Notes: generated by a model not told the origin, from the sequence alone. Positions 37,729-47,084 are shown, counted from the first letter of the stretch. The stretch is DNA of 64,000 bases from Nocardia suismassiliense (GCF_900269665.1 NZ_LT985361.1:602965-666964); one strand, 5' to 3'. Numbers and translations are program-made.

Positions 37729-37842
37729 CTAGCCCCTCAACCAGCGGACCAGCACGAGCGCCCCGGCGACCACGGCAGTTGTTGCAAGCAAGATGCCGTA
37801 GTCGACCGGGGCCTTGCTCTTTGCCCGGCGATGTTTCGCCAA
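37729..37842 (-). CDS. 37-residue membrane peptide, TTG start
   Basis: A small reading frame in otherwise gene-free DNA. It is preceded by AAGGGAGG at an ideal 8-base spacing from a TTG codon. The product starts MAKHRRAKSKAPVDYG (basic) and continues with a hydrophobic helix ILLATTAVVAGALVLVRWLRG. It shows no similarity I can name. The ribosome site, basic-then-hydrophobic design and clean stop argue it is real. A GTG in the same frame is too close to the ribosome site to be the start. Confidence 0.62.
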   Translation of the reverse strand: MAKHRRAKSKAPVDYGILLATTAVVAGALVLVRWLRG

Positions 37843-38057
37843 ACCCACCACCTCCCTTCTCGGCACGGTATGGCTGGACAAATTCCATACCGCCCCTGAG
37901 CTGGAGGTGGCACCACCCTACGCCGGGGCGCCGACCAGAAACCGTTAGAACGCAGCTCACTCCGAGGTGCGTGGAGATTCCTGATGAATCTGCTCGTGTT
38001 TCTGGAACCTATTCCCGTGCTACGGGATTCACGCGGGCTGAGAAACCAGCGAGAGAC

Positions 38058-39009
38058 TCATCGCGGGTCGGTTCGAAACGCTCTGCGATAGGCACCCGGG
38101 GTGGTGCCGAGGGCGCGGAGGAAGCGTCGGCGGAGGTTGGTGGCGGAGGAGAGGCCGACGTGGCGGGCGACGGCTTCTACGGGGAGGTCCGAGGTTTCCA
38201 GGAGTTCCTGGGCTGCGGCGATCCGCTGGGCCAGTAGCCACTGTCCTGGTCCGATGCCGAGTTGGTCGGTGAAGCGGCGGGCGAGGGTGCGGGTGGAGAC
38301 TGCGGCTCGGGCGGCCAGGTCCTCGACGGTGAGGGGGTCGCCGAGGCGGTCGGTGGCCCATTCCAGCAGCGGTGCCAGGGAGCCGTCGATCTGGGTGGGA
38401 TGGGGCGGTGCGGCGTACTGCAGTTGCCCGCCCTCGCGGTGTGGTGGCATGACCATGCTCCGGGCGACTTGGGCTGCGTATCCGGCGCCGTGATCCGTGC
38501 GGACGAGGTGTAGACACAGGTCGATGCCTGCGCCGGCGCCCGCGCTCGTGGCGACATCGCCGTGGTCGACATAGAGCACGTCGCGATCGACTTCGACGGC
38601 TGGGAAGCGGGCAGACAGTTCGTCGGCGCGGGCCCAGTGGGTGGTCGCTCGGCGTCCGTCCAAGACGCCCGTGTGGGCGAGCGCGAAAGCGCCGGTGCAG
38701 ATGCTGACCAGCCGCGCACCGCGATCATGCGCGTGCCGGAGGGACCGGATAACGGCGGGGGAGGGTGTCTCCTCGGTGGGCAACCAGCCGGGGACCAGCA
38801 CCGTGTCGGCTTGGTCCAGGGCGTCGAGTCCGTCGGTCACGACCATGTCGTACCCCGCGTACGTCGCGACGGATCCTGGCTGTTCGGTGCACACGCTGAA
38901 GGCGTATCGGGGCCGGAATTCCGGGTCGCTCCAGCCCGAACACCTCTGCCGCGCAACCGAGTTCGAACGTCGACTGGGGTGGGTGGACCAGTGCGACGAC
39001 TCGATGCAT
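38058..39009 (-). pseudogene. GlxA-type regulator broken by +1 frameshift
   Basis: A DJ-1/PfpI-like domain followed by an AraC helix-turn-helix. Bases 39009 to about 38920 encode MHRVVALVHPPQSTFELG and AEVFGLERPG, the normal start. From about 38917 the frame must change to read on as FRPRYAFSVCTEQPG, VLVPGWLP, LVSICTGAFALAHTG and the C-terminal VEAVARHVGLSSATNLRRRF. Removing one A from GGAATTCC at 38915-38922 restores the whole protein (about 317 residues). A GTG at 38894 could start a truncated protein. It may be a true mutation or a sequencing error. Confidence 0.82.
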
Positions 39010-39080
39010 GGCAGAAAAGTACCTCAGGATGTCATTTCTGACACTCGGCCGACAGGGCATCGGTCGACGAGGCTGGCTGC

Positions 39081-39413
39081 ATGGCAACAGACTTGAACAT
39101 GACCGGATACGAGTGGTCCACCACGCACGACGCCCCGGTCCGCGAGTTGTTTCCCGGTATCCGCGCACGCACGCTGTGGCTCGGCAGCAATGGCGCCAAG
39201 GCCTACTTCCTCGAACTGGACCCGAACACGTGTTGGCAGGGAATCGACGTGCACGAACCGGGCCCCGAGGAGGTCTTCGTGGTCTCCGGTGTCTTCAACG
39301 ACGGCGTACGCGACTATCCCGCAGGCTCTTTCATCCACGCCCCTGCGGGTTCCTCGCACATTCCGCAATCGGTGACCGGTTGCACGCTGTTCGTTTTCTA
39401 TCCCGAAGGTTAG
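39081..39413 (+). CDS. Small cupin-domain protein
   Basis: A 110-residue single cupin. The double-stranded beta-helix motifs are GIDVHEPGPEEVFVVSGVFNDG and YPAGSFIHAPAGSSHIP, with metal-ligand histidines and a glutamate in place, like ChrR-type cupins. Divergent from the broken GlxA-type regulator, which probably once controlled it. Possibly a sensor or small dioxygenase; no substrate is claimed. Confidence 0.85.
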   Translation: MATDLNMTGYEWSTTHDAPVRELFPGIRARTLWLGSNGAKAYFLELDPNTCWQGIDVHEPGPEEVFVVSGVFNDGVRDYPAGSFIHAPAGSSHIPQSVTGCTLFVFYPEG

Positions 39414-39511
39414 GTCGCGGCTGCCACCAGAAGTGGGGTCAGCGAAGGTGCTCGGGGGAGGCGGAGTCGGCCGCTACATTGCACCGAAAGGCCTAACGAA
39501 CGGAGATCGAA

Positions 39512-39889
39512 ATGGCAGCTATTGGGCGCCGCATCATCACTGGTTCGACCTTCTTCGGCGTCGTGGCGGCCGCGACCATCGCCACCGCCGGTTCGGCGGC
39601 GGCGGAGCCGAGGGATTGTGTGCTCGATCGGTCGGTGACCGGGGCGACGGGCTTCTGCCCGGGCGGCGACGGGTATTTCACCGTGGAAGCCGACTGCTTC
39701 GGTGTGTTCGTCACCCGTGGCGGACTGGGGTTCGGCCCGTACCGGCAGACAAGTCAGCGCCACGCCTACGCGGGCCCGCACCCTGAGATGGACGCGACGC
39801 AAACCCATCCCAGGGCCGAGTGCAACGAGTTCATCACCGGTCATTTCGGCATCGCCACCGACGCCCGCCTGTACGAGACCTTCCGCTGA
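39512..39889 (+). CDS. Small secreted cysteine-containing protein
   Basis: A 125-residue hypothetical protein. The signal peptide ends around SAAAEP (residue 32). Four cysteines in the mature part (DCVLD, GFCPG, ADCFG, AECNE) could form two disulfides. The nearby GGAGATCG gives a ribosome site. No recognised domain. Confidence 0.72.
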   Translation: MAAIGRRIITGSTFFGVVAAATIATAGSAAAEPRDCVLDRSVTGATGFCPGGDGYFTVEADCFGVFVTRGGLGFGPYRQTSQRHAYAGPHPEMDATQTHPRAECNEFITGHFGIATDARLYETFR

Positions 39890-39943
39890 CCTTCAGCGAC
39901 GGAGACCCATTGCGCGACCGGCTCATTCGGCTGTCGGACAGCA

Positions 39944-40675
39944 CTACTTCCAGGCAGGAAGCTCGGGCAGCTCACCGGTGAGATCGGAACCATCGGACCG
40001 CCCGATGAGCCAGGCGGCGATGGACGACGCGGGACCAGCCACGGAGCGGGTGGGGGCATCGGCGCCGACGATGCCGTGGAAGTCGGTGTCGGTGGCGTCG
40101 AGTTCGAAGCCGGGAACGGGTTCGGTTGCGGCGGCGGTGATTCGGTTCATGTCGACGGTCGCCTGGTGCAGTACGCGGGCTACGAAGGGGGCGGGCCAAT
40201 CGGCGGGGGTGTACCCGGCGTTCAGGTCGACGTGGTGAATCTCCACCTCCTGCAAGCGCATCCACCGCACTTCGCTGGCGGGGATCGGCCGCCCTTGGCG
40301 GGTACGGACTTCCGCGTGCCAGGCGTCCTCGGTGAACGAATCGGCCAGGGCGAACCAGCGTTTGCCGGCTGCTTCATTGTCGAGCAGTTGTTCGGTGGCG
40401 GGCCGGGGTGCACCGGCCTCGATGTCGAAGTCGCGCAGGAACATGCTCGCGTACTGCGGGATCTCCACGCCGGTGTGCGCCCAGAGCAGCAGGTTGAGCA
40501 AGCTGTCGGCGTTGCGCGCGGTGTGCGCCAACACATGTCCGCGGGTCCAGCCGGGCAGCAGCGACGGTTCGTGCACGTCGTCGTTGCTCAGCTTGCGCGC
40601 GGTGTCGAGGAAACGATCGGTCGCCTCGGCGAGAATGTCGAGTGAGACGGGGCCTTCCAAAGCAGCACTGGTCAC
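39944..40675 (-). CDS. Maleylpyruvate isomerase-family, mycothiol-dependent type
   Basis: A 243-residue DinB-fold protein. The metal-ligand pattern is PGWTRGHVLAHTARNADSL (helix 2) and LQEVEIHHVDLNAGY. The C-terminal domain ends with IAAWLIGRSDGSDL, typical of MDMPI_C. Mycothiol is the thiol of actinobacteria and this family typically uses it; the reaction is not known (isomerase or thiol S-transferase). Confidence 0.87.
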   Translation of the reverse strand: MTSAALEGPVSLDILAEATDRFLDTARKLSNDDVHEPSLLPGWTRGHVLAHTARNADSLLNLLLWAHTGVEIPQYASMFLRDFDIEAGAPRPATEQLLDNEAAGKRWFALADSFTEDAWHAEVRTRQGRPIPASEVRWMRLQEVEIHHVDLNAGYTPADWPAPFVARVLHQATVDMNRITAAATEPVPGFELDATDTDFHGIVGADAPTRSVAGPASSIAAWLIGRSDGSDLTGELPELPAWK

Positions 40676-40778
40676 AGTTCCGACCCTAGCGATCCCGGGC
40701 AGACCCTGCCGGGCTTCTTCATGATCAACGGGACAGGACGGCAGCGAGCAATCGTCATGTCCCGTCGATCACGCGGGA

Positions 40779-41171
40779 CTACTCGGCGACGATCGCGTCC
40801 GCTTCGATCTCGACCAGCAGCGCGGGGGTGATCAGGGCGCTGATCTCGTACATGGCGGTGGCCGGCCGGATGTCCCCGAAGACCTCGGCGTGTGCCTTGG
40901 CCACCTCGGGCCAGCGAGCGATATCGGTGACGAAGATGCGGGTGCGGACAACGTCGGCGAGACTCGCGCCCGCCTCGGTGAGCGCGGTGCCGATGCGGCG
41001 CAGGGTCTCCTTGGTCTGTTCGCCGATGTCGTCGCCGCCGACCGCGCTGCCGCCGGGGATCGAGGCGGTGGTGCCGCTGACCGCGACGTGGTTGCCGAGT
41101 CGGACGGCGCGGCTGTAGCCGACGATGTCTTCGAATTCGGAGCCGGAGGAGATGTTCACGCGTGCGGTCAT
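40779..41171 (-). CDS. RidA (YjgF) family protein
   Basis: A 130-residue protein. It has the family patterns SRAVRLGNHVAVSGTTA, VVRTRIFVTDIARW, and the ending IRPATAMYEISALITPALLVEIEADAIV with the arginine and glutamate of the enamine/imine deaminase site. Likely removes reactive 2-aminoacrylate-type imines. The ATG at 41171 begins the domain. Confidence 0.92.
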   Translation of the reverse strand: MTARVNISSGSEFEDIVGYSRAVRLGNHVAVSGTTASIPGGSAVGGDDIGEQTKETLRRIGTALTEAGASLADVVRTRIFVTDIARWPEVAKAHAEVFGDIRPATAMYEISALITPALLVEIEADAIVAE

Positions 41172-41290
41172 GGCGACAGCATCGCATGGGGCGTCGATCG
41201 GGCAGTCAACGGGCAGCAACGCCGATGTTCGACACCGAGTTGTCACCTGCGCGTCGGTCAGAAGTCGGATCGGCGGGGTAGGCAGTCCCG

Positions 41291-42862
41291 GTGAAAGCTC
41301 ATTCTCGTCCTCGCGTCACCGCCGCCGCCGTCCTCTGTGTCGGCGCGCTGGCCGCCGGCTGTTCCTCCGCGAATTCGGCCGCGGATTTCACCGCGACCGC
41401 GGACCAGCCGCTGGTGATCTCGCTGGATGACCTGCTCGGCAAGACGGGTGGCAGCGCCGCCGTCCGCATCGCCGACCCGGAGCACGGCACACTGAGCCGC
41501 CGGGTGGACGGTGCGCTGGTCTACACCCCCGACGCCGGCTACCGCGGCTCCGACGCCTTCAAGGTGACCACCACCGACGCGGTGCGCCTGTACACCACCG
41601 ACATTCCGTCGCTGGGTGAGTTCGGCGGAACCACGGTGCAGGGCAGCGGTTTCGGCTCCGCGTGGACACCGGTGCCGGGCAGCACGGACGAGTTCTACGG
41701 GCTCACCGACCGCGGGCCGAACGTGGACGGGCCCGGCAAGAACGAGAAGCTGGCGCCGATAGCGAGTTTCGTGCCCAAGATCGGCCGGTTCAAGCTGGTC
41801 GGTACCCGTGCGGTGCTGCAATCGAGCATCGACTTGCACACCGCGGCAGGCGTTCCGTTCAACGGTCAGGTCGACCTCGCCGCGAACACCGGCGAAACGA
41901 TCAAGGACCTGGCCGGAAATGTGTTGCCGCCCACCGATCACGGCCTCGATCCGGAGGGGCTGGTCGCGCTGCCCGACGGTACCTTCTGGGTCTCCGACGA
42001 ATACGGCCCCTTCCTGGTGCATTTCGACGCCAAGGGTGCCGAGATCGAGCGGCTCGCCCCGGGATCCGGTCTGCCGAAAGAACTTTCGCTGCGCACACCG
42101 AACCAGGGCATGGAAGGCCTGACGATCACCCCGGACGGCAGCACCCTCGTCGGCCTGATGCAGAGCGGCCTGAATACGCCCGGCCTCACCGGTTCCGCCA
42201 AGGAGACACCGCTGACCCGCATCGTCACCGTCGACCTGAAGACGAAGGCGCTGAAGGAGTTCGTGGTCCCGCTGGAGAACCCGAAGAGCAGCAAGGTCGC
42301 CGACTCGGAGATCACCGCGCTCAGCGCGACCACCTTCCTGATCGACGAACGCGACGGCAGCTTGGCGCCGAAGGCGGACAAGAAGCTGTGGACCGTCGAC
42401 ATCGCGAACGCCACCGATGTCGGCCCCGACGCGAAGGTGCCTGGCGCGCAGTACGTTCCGGAACTCGGCCTGCAGATCGACGGCAAGTCGCTGGAGGCAC
42501 TGGTCGGCTCGGTCTCGACCGCCGACGGTGTCGCCGCGCTGACCGAGGCGGGCGTCACCCCGGCCGCCAAGACCAAGAACCTCGACTTCGCCGCGCTGGT
42601 CCGGGAACTCGACGCCGACGGAAAGTTCTTCGGCCACGACAAGATCGAGGGCGTGGCCACCCTGGACGGCGGCAAGACGCTCTACATCGCCAACGACAGC
42701 GACTTCGGTCTGGCCGGCAGCAAAGGCGAGCAGCCGCCGTTCGCGCTGAAGCCCAAGACCTTGCCCAACGGCGTGCAGGACAGCGGCGAGGTCCTCTTCG
42801 TCGACACCACGAAGCTGCCCGCGAAGACCGCGGAGCACACCGTCAAGCTGACGGTGGAGTAG
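41291..42862 (+). CDS. Lipoprotein with phytase-like esterase domain
   Basis: A 523-residue exported lipoprotein: LAAGCSS lipobox with Cys24. Residues 35-100 include a VTPDAGYRGSDAFKVTTTD cadherin/Ig-like stretch. The rest is a six-bladed propeller of the esterase-like phytase family (PF13449): GLTDRGPNVDGPG, DPEGLVALPDGTFWVSDEYGPFL, and GVATLDGGKTLYIANDSDFGL. Presumably a surface hydrolase for phosphate or ester release. GTG start. Confidence 0.87.
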   Translation: MKAHSRPRVTAAAVLCVGALAAGCSSANSAADFTATADQPLVISLDDLLGKTGGSAAVRIADPEHGTLSRRVDGALVYTPDAGYRGSDAFKVTTTDAVRLYTTDIPSLGEFGGTTVQGSGFGSAWTPVPGSTDEFYGLTDRGPNVDGPGKNEKLAPIASFVPKIGRFKLVGTRAVLQSSIDLHTAAGVPFNGQVDLAANTGETIKDLAGNVLPPTDHGLDPEGLVALPDGTFWVSDEYGPFLVHFDAKGAEIERLAPGSGLPKELSLRTPNQGMEGLTITPDGSTLVGLMQSGLNTPGLTGSAKETPLTRIVTVDLKTKALKEFVVPLENPKSSKVADSEITALSATTFLIDERDGSLAPKADKKLWTVDIANATDVGPDAKVPGAQYVPELGLQIDGKSLEALVGSVSTADGVAALTEAGVTPAAKTKNLDFAALVRELDADGKFFGHDKIEGVATLDGGKTLYIANDSDFGLAGSKGEQPPFALKPKTLPNGVQDSGEVLFVDTTKLPAKTAEHTVKLTVE

Positions 42863-43564
42863 CTAATCGCCGCGATCGGTCCACTCGCGACCCTCCAGGA
42901 TCACGGCGGCGGCCAACGTGATCAGCCACAGCGACATCGAACCGACCTGGATCCGCTGAGCGATCCCCAGCGCGTAATTGCCGGACAGGTTGTCGGCGAC
43001 CAGCATCCACACGGTTGCCGCCGACCCGACCACCAGCACGACCAGCCCGGCTTCGCGCAGGATCCGCCAGCGGTGATAGCGGAACGCGGCCAGGCTGAAC
43101 GCGAAGGTGGCGACGGCGATCGAGGTGACCGCGATGGTGCTCGACAGTGCGTGCGGTTGGTGCAACTGCGGGAAGAGCTCGCTTTCACCACCGCACGCAC
43201 TGTCGCTCGCGGTGCAATCCTTCAGTGGCAGCAACACATCGGCGATCGTCGCGGCGCCGAAGCAGAGCAGCGCGACCCAGCCGATGGTGGTCAACCGGCG
43301 CCGCGGAAAAGTCAGCAGTCCGCCGATCGCCGCGGGGATCAGCAGCGCGCCGACGATCTTGTCCGCAGTCGCGAACACCGCACGATAGGGCTTGCCTTCG
43401 GCATCCAACTCGCTGAGGAACGAGTTGACCGGGTCGACGTCGACCTGCAGGAAGAACTCCAGCACCCAGGACGAGTAGCAGACGCCCGCGATCAGGATCG
43501 CCGCCGCGATCGCCAGGGACGCCACTCGCGTGCGCCGCTCGGCGACCTCCTGGCTATTCGTCAC
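42863..43564 (-). CDS. DUF998 membrane protein
   Basis: A 233-residue protein with six hydrophobic segments matching DUF998 in layout (FLSELDAEGKPYRAVFATADKIVGALLIP, then HQPHALSSTIAVTSIAVATF). GTG start with a strong GGAGGAG nine bases before it. Stops two bases past the end of the phytase-like gene, with no gap. Role unknown. Confidence 0.83.
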   Translation of the reverse strand: MTNSQEVAERRTRVASLAIAAAILIAGVCYSSWVLEFFLQVDVDPVNSFLSELDAEGKPYRAVFATADKIVGALLIPAAIGGLLTFPRRRLTTIGWVALLCFGAATIADVLLPLKDCTASDSACGGESELFPQLHQPHALSSTIAVTSIAVATFAFSLAAFRYHRWRILREAGLVVLVVGSAATVWMLVADNLSGNYALGIAQRIQVGSMSLWLITLAAAVILEGREWTDRGD

Positions 43565-43656
43565 GGATCCATTCTCCTCCCTGCCGCCGGACCGATGATC
43601 GAACGGTAGGTCAGCGCGTCGGCAAACACACGCCATTGACAACCAGCACACAGGCT

Positions 43657-43678
43657 CCTGTCAGGTTCGACCGACAGG
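43657..43678. promoter_or_regulatory. Inverted repeat CCTGTC-N10-GACAGG
   Basis: Perfect 6-bp dyad 20 bases downstream of a TTGACA (43636) and 33 bases before the small gene at 43711. A third copy of the CTGTCAGG word follows at 43679. It may be an operator in this short promoter. Confidence 0.45.
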
Positions 43679-43710
43679 CTGTCAGGGAAGCGTTCCCAAG
43701 GAGGTCCCAC

Positions 43711-43824
43711 ATGATCGGCTTCGCAACAGCCGCCGCCGGAATAGCCGTGATGTCGGTGATGGTGGCATCGAGCTACCTCGCCGCGCACGCACCGCGCACC
43801 CTGGTCCGGGTCAGGTCCCGCTAG
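43711..43824 (+). CDS. 37-residue membrane peptide
   Basis: Starts after AAGGAGGT, a complete anti-Shine-Dalgarno match, at a good spacing. Product: short hydrophobic helix MIGFATAAAGIAVMSVMVAS, then a basic tail (APRTLVRVRSR). Unrecognised. Its last 14 bases overlap the end of the oppositely directed Vsr gene. The strong ribosome site is the main reason to call it. Confidence 0.62.
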   Translation: MIGFATAAAGIAVMSVMVASSYLAAHAPRTLVRVRSR

Positions 43825-44314
43825 GTCGGTGTCTCAGCGCGGCCTGCACCCGATCGGCGGCGGCCACCGCGTCTTCGTGCTCCCACACGCGAACGACCTG
43901 CCAGCCGGCTGCCGTCAACGCCGCATCGGTCGCCCGGTCCCGCGCCACATTTCCGGCCAGTTTGTCGGCCCACCACTGCGCGTTGTTGCGCGGATCGGTC
44001 GCATGCTGCGGGCACCGATGCCAGAAGCAACCGTCGACGTACACCGCCACCCGTAGTCGCGGAAACACCAGATCGGCCCGCCGCCGCTGCCCACGCAGCG
44101 GCGCGCGATCGACGAAATACCGCACCCCACGCCGATGCAACTCCCTGCGCAACGCCAGCTCCGGCTTGGTCCCGCTGCGCCGCTGCCGCGCCATCCGCGC
44201 GCTGGTCGCCGCATCGGTCGTCGGACGGGGTGCGCGCCCGACCGGCCGCAGGTCACTCGATTGCTCCTGCGCATCGCCGGGCGCGTCGTCGAGACCGTCC
44301 CGCGAGTCGTTCAT
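43811..44314 (-). CDS. vsr: Very short patch repair endonuclease
   Basis: A 167-residue nickase that cuts at T:G mismatches left by deamination of 5-methylcytosine. Seen: SARMARQRRSGTKPELALRRELHRRG, the catalytic Asp81 in RRADLVFPRLRVAVYVDGCFWH, and the FWH at 97-99 that intercalates or assists. C-terminal RDRATDAALTAAGWQVVRVWEHE completes the family. Overlaps the methyltransferase stop by 4 bases, so the two are made together. Confidence 0.93.
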   Translation of the reverse strand: MNDSRDGLDDAPGDAQEQSSDLRPVGRAPRPTTDAATSARMARQRRSGTKPELALRRELHRRGVRYFVDRAPLRGQRRRADLVFPRLRVAVYVDGCFWHRCPQHATDPRNNAQWWADKLAGNVARDRATDAALTAAGWQVVRVWEHEDAVAAADRVQAALRHRPSGT

Positions 44315-45459
44315 GCCGCCCAGCCGCCCATGCGATCGAGATGACTCTCCACATCATCGAGGAATCCCGGCGGAAACCGCAGGCTGCCCATGCCGGTGCG
44401 GCGCAGGAACCCTGCGGTCGCCCGCGCGGACAGCAGTCGCGAGTCGGTCAGGAAGTTCCGCAGGTCCTCGTACGGCTCGTGCACCGGCCAGGTCGACACC
44501 GCCACCCGATGGGCCACCCCGTTGTGTCCCCAGGCCGCCACCGGCCACGGTGTTCCCGGCGGTAGTGGCTGGTCACCGGGCAGCGGAGTCAGCGGCGCGG
44601 CCAGTCGGGACCCGACCCACCCGGCCATTCGCACACTCACCGCATTGCCGACCAGTTTCCACCGATGCCCCTGCCGGATACCCGGCACGTCACCCGCGGG
44701 CGCGGTCCAATCCGGCTCGAAGCCTTGCAGCCGTTCCACATCCACCAGGCCGGGTGTGACGATCTCGCCGGACGGCAGTCGCACCGCAGGCGGGCTCGCG
44801 ATACCCAGCGCGGATCCACCCTTCAGCGTCGGCACCGCGTTCACGGCCCAGCCCAGCCCGCGCACACCCTCGGTCCAGTAGAAGCCGCACGGATCGCGGT
44901 CCGCGTCGCCGACGATCCGCGGGCCCGCGTCCTCGCCGAACAACACCCCACGCGGGTCCTCGGTCCGGGAGGCCAGCATCAGCACCCGCTGCCGCCGCTG
45001 TGGCAAGCCGAACGCGCGTGCGTCCACCACCCGATAGGCCCAGGTGTAGCCGAGCTCCTCCAGGGCGGTGGTGATGTGGCGCATCGCGGCACCGCGACCG
45101 AGTTGCAGCATGAACGGCACGTTCTCGATCAGCAGCCAGCGCGGCCCGCGCTTGCGGCGCACCAGCCGGAACACCTCGTCGACCAGCCCCGAGCGTTTGC
45201 CGGTGATGCCCGCGGTGCGCCCGGCCTGGGAGAGGTCCTGGCAGGGGAAGCCGGCCGCGACCAGTTCGGTGCCCGCCGGTAGCGCGCGCAGGCTGGTGAT
45301 GTCGGAATGCAGTGGCACGTCGGGAAAGCGGGCGGACAGCACGCCCTGCGCGCCCGCGTCGATCTCGCACAGCAGCTCGGACTGCCAGCCGTTGCGGGCG
45401 AGGCCGAGCTCGAGCCCGCCGATCCCGGCGAACAGCCCGACCATGCGCGCGCCCGTCAC
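44311..45459 (-). CDS. dcm: DNA (cytosine-5) methyltransferase
   Basis: A 382-residue C5 methyltransferase. FAGIGGLELGL (motif I), GFPCQDLSQAG with catalytic Cys73 (IV), ENVPFML (VI), QRRQRVLML (VIII), and QGFEPDW with GNAVSV (IX-X) are all present. The GTG at 45459 has AAGGGA eight bases upstream. It pairs with vsr; no restriction enzyme adjoins it, so it looks like an orphan or modification-only system. Recognition sequence unknown. Confidence 0.93.
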   Translation of the reverse strand: MTGARMVGLFAGIGGLELGLARNGWQSELLCEIDAGAQGVLSARFPDVPLHSDITSLRALPAGTELVAAGFPCQDLSQAGRTAGITGKRSGLVDEVFRLVRRKRGPRWLLIENVPFMLQLGRGAAMRHITTALEELGYTWAYRVVDARAFGLPQRRQRVLMLASRTEDPRGVLFGEDAGPRIVGDADRDPCGFYWTEGVRGLGWAVNAVPTLKGGSALGIASPPAVRLPSGEIVTPGLVDVERLQGFEPDWTAPAGDVPGIRQGHRWKLVGNAVSVRMAGWVGSRLAAPLTPLPGDQPLPPGTPWPVAAWGHNGVAHRVAVSTWPVHEPYEDLRNFLTDSRLLSARATAGFLRRTGMGSLRFPPGFLDDVESHLDRMGGWAA

Positions 45460-45836
45460 CGACTGTCCCTTCTTCGCGTTCTCGGTTCCCCTGTGCCCGG
45501 CAGAGGTTACTCGAGTTGCCGGTTGCCGTCCGCGAACACCGCCATGACGGCGCGACGGAGCAAACCCGAGGGTGGCCTGGTACCGTCCGCGTGTCAGCAA
45601 CATGATCGGTCTGCTGCTGCTCGATAATGCTCATCGGCCGATCATGTGTGCGGCCCTGATGACAGGCTCGGCAGGCTGATCTGCCTGCGCTCCAGCGCTA
45701 TCCGCGCGGACGCCGCCCCACGTGCTCGGCGGCGCGTCCGCATGCGAAACGCATTTGCTCCACACAGCGTCTCTGCTCCACAAGGTTTTGGGCTCGACAA
45801 ATTTCTTAGTCGTCACGCTAGGGAAAGTGAGCGAAC
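45460..45836. other. Intergenic promoter region with long-spaced inverted repeat
   Basis: 377 bases between divergent dcm and the KasA-like gene. ACATGATCGG at 45600-45609 and CCGATCATGT at 45638-45647 form a perfect dyad with 28 bases between. No gene seen. Confidence 0.5.
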
Positions 45837-47084
45837 ATGCAGATACCTTCGAAAAACAGGAGCTTTCCCAACGTCGTGGTCACCAGCCTGGCGGCGACCA
45901 CCTCGATCGCGGGCGATATCGACTCGACGTGGAAAGGCCTGCTCAACGGGGAGAGCGGGATCGACGTCCTGGAGGACAGCTTCATCGACCAGTTCGAACT
46001 GCCGGTCCGCATCGGCGGGCACCTGAAGGTCTCGCCCGCCGAGAGCCTCACCAGGGTCGAGGCGACCAACATGTCCTACGTCGAGCAGATGGCCACGGTC
46101 CTGTGCCGCGAGGTATGGCGCAACGCCGGTAGCCCGGAGGTCGACAAGACCCGGCTCGGCGTCGCCATCGGCACCGGCCTCGGCGGCGGCGAGTACATCA
46201 TCGACGCGCGGGACCGCATCAAAAACGGTGGCTACCGCAAGATTTCACCGCTGACCGTGCAGCGGATCATGCCCAACGGATCGGCCGCCTGCGTCGGCAT
46301 CGAACTGGGCGCGGGCGCGGGCGTGGTCACGCCGGTGTCGGCCTGCTCGTCCGGCTCGGAGGCGATCGCCAACGCGTGGCAGATGATCGTGATGGGCGAC
46401 GCCGACATGGTCGTCACCGGCGGGGTCGAGGGCTCCATCCAGGCGGTGCCGATCGCGGCGTTCACCATGATGCGCGCGATGAGCACCCGCAACGACGATC
46501 CGAAGAGCGCGTCGCGCCCGTTCGACAAGGACCGGGACGGCTTCGTGTTCGGCGAGGCCGGCGCGATGATGATCATCGAGACCGAGGAGCACGCCAAGGC
46601 GCGCGGCGCGACCATCCACGCGCGGATCATGGGTGCGGGCATCACCTCCGACGCCTTCCATCTGGTCGCGCCCGATCTCGAGGGCAAGGGCGCCGCGCGC
46701 GCGATGACCAGGGCGATCGAGAAGGCCGGGCTGTCGAAGAAGGACGTCACCCACGTGAACGCGCACGCCACCGCCACCCCGATCGGGGATACCGCTGAGG
46801 CGCAAGCCATTTCGTCCGCGATCGGCAGTCACACCTCGGTCTACGCGCCGAAATCCGCACTCGGGCACTCGATCGGCGCGGTCGGTGCGCTGGAGTCGGT
46901 GATCACCGTGCTGTCCATTCGGGACGGAATCGTCCCGCCGACCCTGAATTTGGACAATCAGGACCCCGCCATCGACCTCGATGTGGTCAAGGGGCAGAGC
47001 AGGCCGGGTCGGATCGATTACGCCGTGAACAACTCGTTCGGTTTCGGCGGACACAACGTGGCGATCGCCTTCGGGCGGTACTGA
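45837..47084 (+). CDS. Beta-ketoacyl-ACP synthase, KasA/KasB-like
   Basis: Condensing enzyme of the meromycolate type of fatty acid elongation. The 415-residue protein has the catalytic residues Cys170 ([10 protein letters not shown]), His310 ([11 protein letters not shown]), Lys339 and His344 (APKSALGHS), and typical KasA text such as [17 protein letters not shown] and [10 protein letters not shown]. It is followed by a FadD32-like gene rather than by acpM or fabD, so it may be a second, dedicated condensing enzyme. The start follows AGGGAAAG. Confidence 0.92.
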   Translation: MQIPSKNRSFPNVVVTSLAATTSIAGDIDSTWKGLLNGESGIDVLEDSFIDQFELPVRIGGHLKVSPAESLTRVEATNMSYVEQMATVLCREVWRNAGSPEVDKTRLGVAIGTGLGGGEYIIDARDRIKNGGYRKISPLTVQRIMPNGSAACVGIELGAGAGVVTPVSACSSGSEAIANAWQMIVMGDADMVVTGGVEGSIQAVPIAAFTMMRAMSTRNDDPKSASRPFDKDRDGFVFGEAGAMMIIETEEHAKARGATIHARIMGAGITSDAFHLVAPDLEGKGAARAMTRAIEKAGLSKKDVTHVNAHATATPIGDTAEAQAISSAIGSHTSVYAPKSALGHSIGAVGALESVITVLSIRDGIVPPTLNLDNQDPAIDLDVVKGQSRPGRIDYAVNNSFGFGGHNVAIAFGRY

